Shown here: piece by piece, positions 59,929 through 64,000 of the stretch
How the letters are laid out: every line of letters begins with the position of its first letter
Position numbering within the stretch: the first letter of the stretch is position 1
Assembly: GCA_938083195.1 (NCBI GenBank)
Contig: CALKCK010000009.1
Span: 362,704 to 426,703, forward strand
Direction of reading: 5' to 3'
DNA from: an uncultured Pirellulaceae bacterium
GTDB lineage: Bacteria > Planctomycetota > Planctomycetia > Pirellulales > Pirellulaceae
DNA length: 64,000 nt
The notes under the pieces: generated by a model
What the model saw: the letters and a program-made list of their open reading frames with translations, nothing else
Database searches by the model: none
What the model was told of the DNA's origin: nothing
Position numbers and translations under genes: made by a program

Positions 59929-60099
59929 ATCCCGTCTCACCGACAATGCCCAACACAATTTTGAATTAATCAGATTTCCCAAAATGACTTCGACCGGCGG
60001 CGTCCCTTCAGCCCTGGAATACTTTTTTTTATTGGCCAGCACACCCTCCTGAATTAGATCCGAGGAATCGAATCGTTACCTTTCTGAAAAACCGAATCA

Positions 60100-61572
60100 A
60101 TGTTACTTAAATATTTTTACGACGAAGCCTTAGCTCACGCCTCCTATCTCGTGGGATGCCAGAGAACTGGATCAGCTTTCATCATCGATCCCGCTCGCGA
60201 AATCACGCCTTACCTAGAGGCTGCTGCCGCCGAAAAGATGAAAATCACTGGCTCAGTTGAAACCCATATCCACGCTGACTACGTTTCAGGGAGCTGCGAA
60301 CTGGCAGCGAGAGCCAATGCGATGATTTATTTATCCAACGAAGGCCCGGCCGATTGGAAATATGAATTTGGTTCGAAATCCCCAGTTCAACTATTAAAAG
60401 ACGGCGACCAAATTAATGTCGGCAATATACAACTCACCACAATACACACCCCCGGCCACACTCCTGAGAGCATCTCGCTCATTCTGACTGACCTAGGCGC
60501 CGGTGCCGATGAACCAATGGGAATCTTTACCGGTGACTTCGTATTCGTCGGCGCCGTGGGCCGCCCCGATCTACTTGAAGAAGCTGCAGGAATTGTAGGT
60601 TCTGCAGAGGAGGGAGCACGTGCGTTGTTTCGGTCTATCGAAAAATTCAAATCACTTCCCGACTACCTTCAAGTCTGGCCATCCCATGGAGCAGGAAGTG
60701 CTTGCGGCAAAGGGCTAGGCGCCATCCCGTCTAGCACCGTTGGTTATGAAAAACGCTTCAACCAAGCACTCCAGTTTTCTGCAGAAGAAGATTTCGTTCG
60801 ATTCATCCTCGAGGATCAACCCGAAGCGCCACCTTACTTTGGGCTGATGAAGAAGCTCAACAAATTGGGACCCAAAATAATCGGCGACACTCACCCGCAA
60901 AAAATGACACCGCATCAGCTTAAATCCGTTGAACGCCAATGCAACATGATCGACACCGCAGCATTTAAGCAATTTGCAGCCCAACACGCCCCCGGAACAA
61001 TCAACCTGCCATTGAAATATCTGGCCAGTCAGGGTGGCTGGATTATTGACTACGAAGTTCCCACCTACCTCATCTCCGCTGGCGAGAAACTGCTTGATGC
61101 CGTTCGGATTCTGCATGAAATCGGAATCGACAACATCGCAGGCTACTTTGATGCGAATGAGGTTTACGCATCAGGCCTGGCAAACGAAAACTCTCCACAA
61201 CAGTCCCCTGAATGGCTGGCAAATGCTTTAGAAGGAAATTCAATCCGACTGATTGATATCCGGCGAAAATCTGAATGGAACGCGGGGCACATCGCTGGCG
61301 CCGAACACATTTTCTTGGGACAACTTGCCGGGGAATTCACTCAGACAACGTCACGAGAAGACGATCGCTCAATCGTATTGCAATGCCGCACGGGAAGTCG
61401 CTCCGCAATTGCTGTAAGCGTGCTCAGATCATTAGGAGTAAAAAACGTGATCAATCTATCGGGTGGAATCGAGCGATGGAAGGCCGTCGGTTACCCGACA
61501 GTGAAAGAATCACAGCCACTCTGTTCCGCTCCACTACAAAAACCTGTGTCCCCCGCTTGCGCGTTGAATTAA
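60100..61572 (+). CDS. Persulfide dioxygenase fused to rhodanese domains
   Basis: 490 residues. An N-terminal metallo-beta-lactamase-fold domain of ETHE1/Blh type (1-250) has THIHADYVSG (His56, His58, Asp60), PGHT (His120) and GDFVF (Asp146); the Asp-Tyr in place of Asp-His fits a mononuclear iron enzyme that oxidises glutathione or other persulfide to sulfite. Two rhodanese-like domains follow (about 275-365 and 375-470). The first lacks its cysteine; the second keeps Cys429 in QCRTGSRSA, able to carry sulfane sulfur. Coupling both in one chain suggests persulfide channelling. The gene follows the regulator and precedes the transporter halves by 34 bases. Confidence 0.93.
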   Translation: MLLKYFYDEALAHASYLVGCQRTGSAFIIDPAREITPYLEAAAAEKMKITGSVETHIHADYVSGSCELAARANAMIYLSNEGPADWKYEFGSKSPVQLLKDGDQINVGNIQLTTIHTPGHTPESISLILTDLGAGADEPMGIFTGDFVFVGAVGRPDLLEEAAGIVGSAEEGARALFRSIEKFKSLPDYLQVWPSHGAGSACGKGLGAIPSSTVGYEKRFNQALQFSAEEDFVRFILEDQPEAPPYFGLMKKLNKLGPKIIGDTHPQKMTPHQLKSVERQCNMIDTAAFKQFAAQHAPGTINLPLKYLASQGGWIIDYEVPTYLISAGEKLLDAVRILHEIGIDNIAGYFDANEVYASGLANENSPQQSPEWLANALEGNSIRLIDIRRKSEWNAGHIAGAEHIFLGQLAGEFTQTTSREDDRSIVLQCRTGSRSAIAVSVLRSLGVKNVINLSGGIERWKAVGYPTVKESQPLCSAPLQKPVSPACALN

Positions 61573-61606
61573 GCCACATCCATTCATTACTTACTGACTC
61601 ACAACC

Positions 61607-62092
61607 ATGACAGACTTCCTACTCCAACCCTGGCCCTGGTGGTTATCCGGCCCACTGATTGGGCTGACCGTTCCACTTTTGTATCTATTGGCAGGAAAAG
61701 GGTTTGGAATCTCAACCAGTCTTCAACAACTCGGTGCGATGTGCTTACCCAACAGCAAGCTTGACTATTTGAAGAACTTCGACCGGCGCAAAGGAGCCTG
61801 GACGCTTATTTTCGCACTTGGAATCGCAATTGGCGGCCTCATTGGAAGCCACTGGCTCTCGGCTAAACCGATCGAATTTCTCCCTTCCGAATTCTTCAGT
61901 CTCTGGGGGGCCACCAAATTATTCATTGGAGGTACCCTCATCGGATTCGGGGCGCGATACGCCGGAGGCTGCACGTCCGGCCACGCAATTACCGGAATTG
62001 CTAACTGGAACCTTCCCAGTGTCATCGCAACCATTTCTTTCTTCATTGGTGGAGTGGGCGTCACTTGGGGTCTAGGCCACATTCTTTTCTAA
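61607..62092 (+). CDS. YeeE/YedE family sulfur transporter, first half
   Basis: 161 residues with about four membrane segments. GARYAGGCTSGHAITG holds the conserved Cys122 of the TsuA/YeeE thiosulfate and sulfur-compound transporter family; Cys46 lies in the first half (QLGAMCLP). It probably pairs with the following gene to make a full transporter, as in bigR-type operons. Its gene is separated by 12 bases from the next. Confidence 0.92.
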   Translation: MTDFLLQPWPWWLSGPLIGLTVPLLYLLAGKGFGISTSLQQLGAMCLPNSKLDYLKNFDRRKGAWTLIFALGIAIGGLIGSHWLSAKPIEFLPSEFFSLWGATKLFIGGTLIGFGARYAGGCTSGHAITGIANWNLPSVIATISFFIGGVGVTWGLGHILF

Positions 62093-62104
62093 GGACACAA
62101 AGTC

Positions 62105-62626
62105 ATGGCAACTTTAATCGACGACAAACAACCCGCCCACTACCCGCCTGCACCTTCTGCCGCAGCCAAAAATGAAACCATCGCGGAAACCGCCTCTTCC
62201 ACTGCTGACTCATTACTGGTTTATGCTGCAACCTTGACGGTCGGAACTTTTCTGGGGATTATCTTTACGAAATCGGAAGTCGCCAAATGGCAACGAGTTC
62301 ACGACATGTTCTTGTTTCAAGACACCCACCTGTACCTAATCATTGGCTCGGGAGTTGCTGTCGCGATGCTGAGCATGTTTGTCATTCGAAAATATTCGGC
62401 AGTAGATATTCACGGCCAGGCAATCCAATACAAGCCAAAACCTTTTCACAAAGGGGTCATCCTAGGCGGCATGAGTTTTGGGGCCGGCTGGGCAATCACT
62501 GGTGCCTGCCCCGGACCAATCTATGCACAACTTGGCAGCGGCGTTGGGCTTGCCGGGTTCACCTGTGCCGGCGCACTAGCCGGAATGTATTTGTACGCTT
62601 GGGCGAAACCGTATCTGCCCCATTAA
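62105..62626 (+). CDS. YeeE/YedE family sulfur transporter, second half (DUF6691-like)
   Basis: 173 residues; a polar N-terminal stretch of 30 residues and about four membrane segments. GAGWAITGACPGPIYAQLGSG with Cys135 is the second-half signature. AAGGA precedes the ATG. Together with the upstream half it probably imports or exports a sulfur compound linked to the persulfide dioxygenase. A 13-bp near-exact duplication (12 of 13) lies at 62643-62668 after the stop. Confidence 0.92.
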   Translation: MATLIDDKQPAHYPPAPSAAAKNETIAETASSTADSLLVYAATLTVGTFLGIIFTKSEVAKWQRVHDMFLFQDTHLYLIIGSGVAVAMLSMFVIRKYSAVDIHGQAIQYKPKPFHKGVILGGMSFGAGWAITGACPGPIYAQLGSGVGLAGFTCAGALAGMYLYAWAKPYLPH

Positions 62627-63120
62627 CAATAAATAAGGTGGAGCAAATAAACGACGCGAATAAACGACCTAAATAATGGGAGCGTTTGAACGCACGCTAA
62701 TTAAAAATCAGCCAAACTTATTCCTACCAGCAAGCTCACCGCGAACTAGTTGCAGATCTCATTAATTACAACAGATTACAGTTCGGCTACCGCGTTCGAC
62801 ACTTCCCTGTAACGCACTAGCTGTTTGATAAATCCCAACTCAATCATGTCAGAATTAGCCAAGGCAAACAGGAAATAGCTATTCCAGGTAGTTCAATTCC
62901 ACACCTCGAGACATGGCAAAAACTCACAATTCATTATCGAATGCTAATCGTGCTAGACACCCATCTCTAAAGAAAACGGGACGTCAATAAATGGTAATTC
63001 TGCAACCAAGCCCAGTCATCCGTTCTGAAATGAGTTAAGTCCTGCTCTGTTTTTTAAACACTGATTTGACATCACCCGCGAACCCTATTATAAAACCAAA
63101 AACTAATTGTCGGCAAAAAC
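62627..63120. other. Intergenic region before the GntR gene
   Basis: About 495 bases. The first part holds an imperfect 13-bp tandem repeat (GCAAATAAACGAC/GCGAATAAACGAC, 62643-62668). The promoter at 63066 is listed separately. No other feature was recognised. Confidence 0.5.
63066..63094 (+). promoter_or_regulatory. Promoter of the GntR-family gene
   Basis: TTGACA (63066-63071), 17-base spacer, TATAAA (63089-63094), followed by an AT-rich stretch. It is 27 bases upstream of the ATG at 63121. Confidence 0.7.
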
Positions 63121-64000
63121 ATGTTTTCCCGACTGCTTTTACGGGATGGGTTCATGGAGCTAACCAAGAGAATTGAATACGACATCACGTCGCATTTATC
63201 TGCGGGAAATACGCCTTGCAAATTGACGGTCGCTGCGCTGGCTTCCCATTACGGAGTCAGCCAAACTCCCGTGCGAACCGTAATCTCAAAACTGCTCGAA
63301 GGCGGTAAACTGATCAAGCTATCCAACGGCCGCCTCCAGACTCCTGATGCTTTGGATTTCACCAGCGGCTCAACACTCCAACCGTCCCTTTGCCCCACCG
63401 CTGATCCGTATCAGGCAATCCTGCGCGAGATTGTCCAGAAAAGTTTATTGGCTGACGAGACTTTCCTGCGCGAAGAAAGAACAGCAACGCATCACCAACT
63501 TAGTCGTTCAGCCGTTCGCGAAATCTGCCACCTGATCGCAGGGCAGGGGCTGCTGGAACACATTCCACGGCGCGGATGGAAGATACGTCACTTTACCCAT
63601 GCAGATCTGCGAGCTTACCAGGACACCCGGGAAGTCCTTGAACTCAAGGCTCTCGATCTCGCGTGGAACCGACTAGTTAACACCGACCTTCAAACAATGC
63701 ATGACGGAAATATTCCTGCAGAAGATCCAAACGAATTCCCCGTGATTGACAATCGAATTCACAGCTACATCATCGAGACGGCAGACAATTTTTACATTTT
63801 AGATTTCTTTAAACGGCACGCTCCATTCTTTGAAATTTTGTTTGAATGGGAAGGTGAAAATCGCGAAGCTGCCGCTGACGCCGTCCAACAACATCGCGAA
63901 ATAATTTCCGCAATCATTAACCGTGACCGAAAGAAGGCGGCAAAAGCATTGTCATATCACATCCAGTTCAATCACCCAGTGCTGGATAGAATCGGAACGA
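63121..64000 (+). CDS. GntR-family regulator with two winged helices and FCD-like domain (cut by window end)
   Basis: The frame is open from the ATG at 63121 to the window end, at least 293 codons, so it is a partial gene. The N-terminus has a winged helix (about 33-66: CKLTVAALASHYGVSQTPVRTV, GKLIKL). A second GntR-type helix-turn-helix follows (about 119-160: TATHHQLSRSAVREICHLIAG, IPRRGWKI). The remainder has the FCD/FadR C-terminal pattern: FTHADLRAYQDTREVLELKALDLAW, DNRIHSYIIETADNFYI and AVQQHREIISAIINRDRKKAAKALSYHI. FCD domains bind organic acids or metals. Two winged helices in one chain are unusual for GntR. Confidence 0.85.
   Translation, partial: MFSRLLLRDGFMELTKRIEYDITSHLSAGNTPCKLTVAALASHYGVSQTPVRTVISKLLEGGKLIKLSNGRLQTPDALDFTSGSTLQPSLCPTADPYQAILREIVQKSLLADETFLREERTATHHQLSRSAVREICHLIAGQGLLEHIPRRGWKIRHFTHADLRAYQDTREVLELKALDLAWNRLVNTDLQTMHDGNIPAEDPNEFPVIDNRIHSYIIETADNFYILDFFKRHAPFFEILFEWEGENREAAADAVQQHREIISAIINRDRKKAAKALSYHIQFNHPVLDRIGT

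Overview
The window reads as the chromosome of a planctomycete, most likely of the Pirellulales type. The evidence is the gene families: a paired Planctomycete cytochrome (DUF1549/DUF1553) and DUF1501 gene, two DUF1559 proteins, a DUF1080 protein, a LEPR-like N-terminal motif on a large secreted protein, CotH and PQQ-propeller proteins, and many secreted proteins of unknown role. GC content looks moderate, many genes lack a Shine-Dalgarno sequence, and genes sit in short operons on both strands. No tRNA, rRNA, CRISPR array, insertion sequence or prophage was seen. The genus cannot be decided from the sequence alone.

Layout. Positions 1-6.9 kb (+) hold the end of a flagellar cluster: fliO-like, fliP, flhA, a tiny membrane protein, the flagellar sigma factor fliA, a small Cys protein and two lipoproteins. 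fliQ, fliR and flhB are not between fliP and flhA. From 6.9 to 13 kb (-) lie a membrane protein and the DUF1501/PSCyt pair. An EAL-HDOD protein and a TerB-like protein follow (13.7-16 kb, +). From 16 to 29.7 kb come mostly exported single genes: PQQ propeller, TPR, CotH, chagasin-type inhibitor, PhoD-like phosphatase, a His/Asp-rich DUF1559 pseudopilin next to a His/Cys-rich small protein, DUF1080, and Usp-CBS. A catalase-peroxidase with a signal peptide lies at 30-32.5 kb and a second one without a signal peptide at 42.7-44.9 kb. Between them are an exopolysaccharide cluster (32.9-38.6 kb: toroid protein, WecG/TagA transferase, two GT4 transferases, polysaccharide deacetylase), a CIA30-like protein and a BlaI/M56 pair whose peptidase carries five helical repeats.

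From 45 to 51.5 kb are a PI-PLC-like enzyme, a PLP decarboxylase, a secreted vanadium haloperoxidase and a gluzincin-like protein. A PadR/HAAS operon stands divergent to an ABC-2 exporter (51.7-56.6 kb). A secreted protein with an internal DUF1559 domain and a PH-domain protein follow. The 59.6-62.6 kb operon (ArsR regulator, persulfide dioxygenase-rhodanese, two YeeE/YedE halves) is a sulfide/persulfide detoxification and sulfur transport unit. The window ends inside a GntR/FCD regulator that has two winged-helix domains.

The strongest second-look items are the two KatG paralogues predicted for different compartments, the M56 sensor with a repeat domain and its expanding 18-bp DNA repeat, the DUF1559 metal-binding pair, the two-palindrome operator at 18.7 kb, and a recurrent pattern of exact 14-18 bp tandem duplications, mostly at or just after stop codons. 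No wholly new system was proven.
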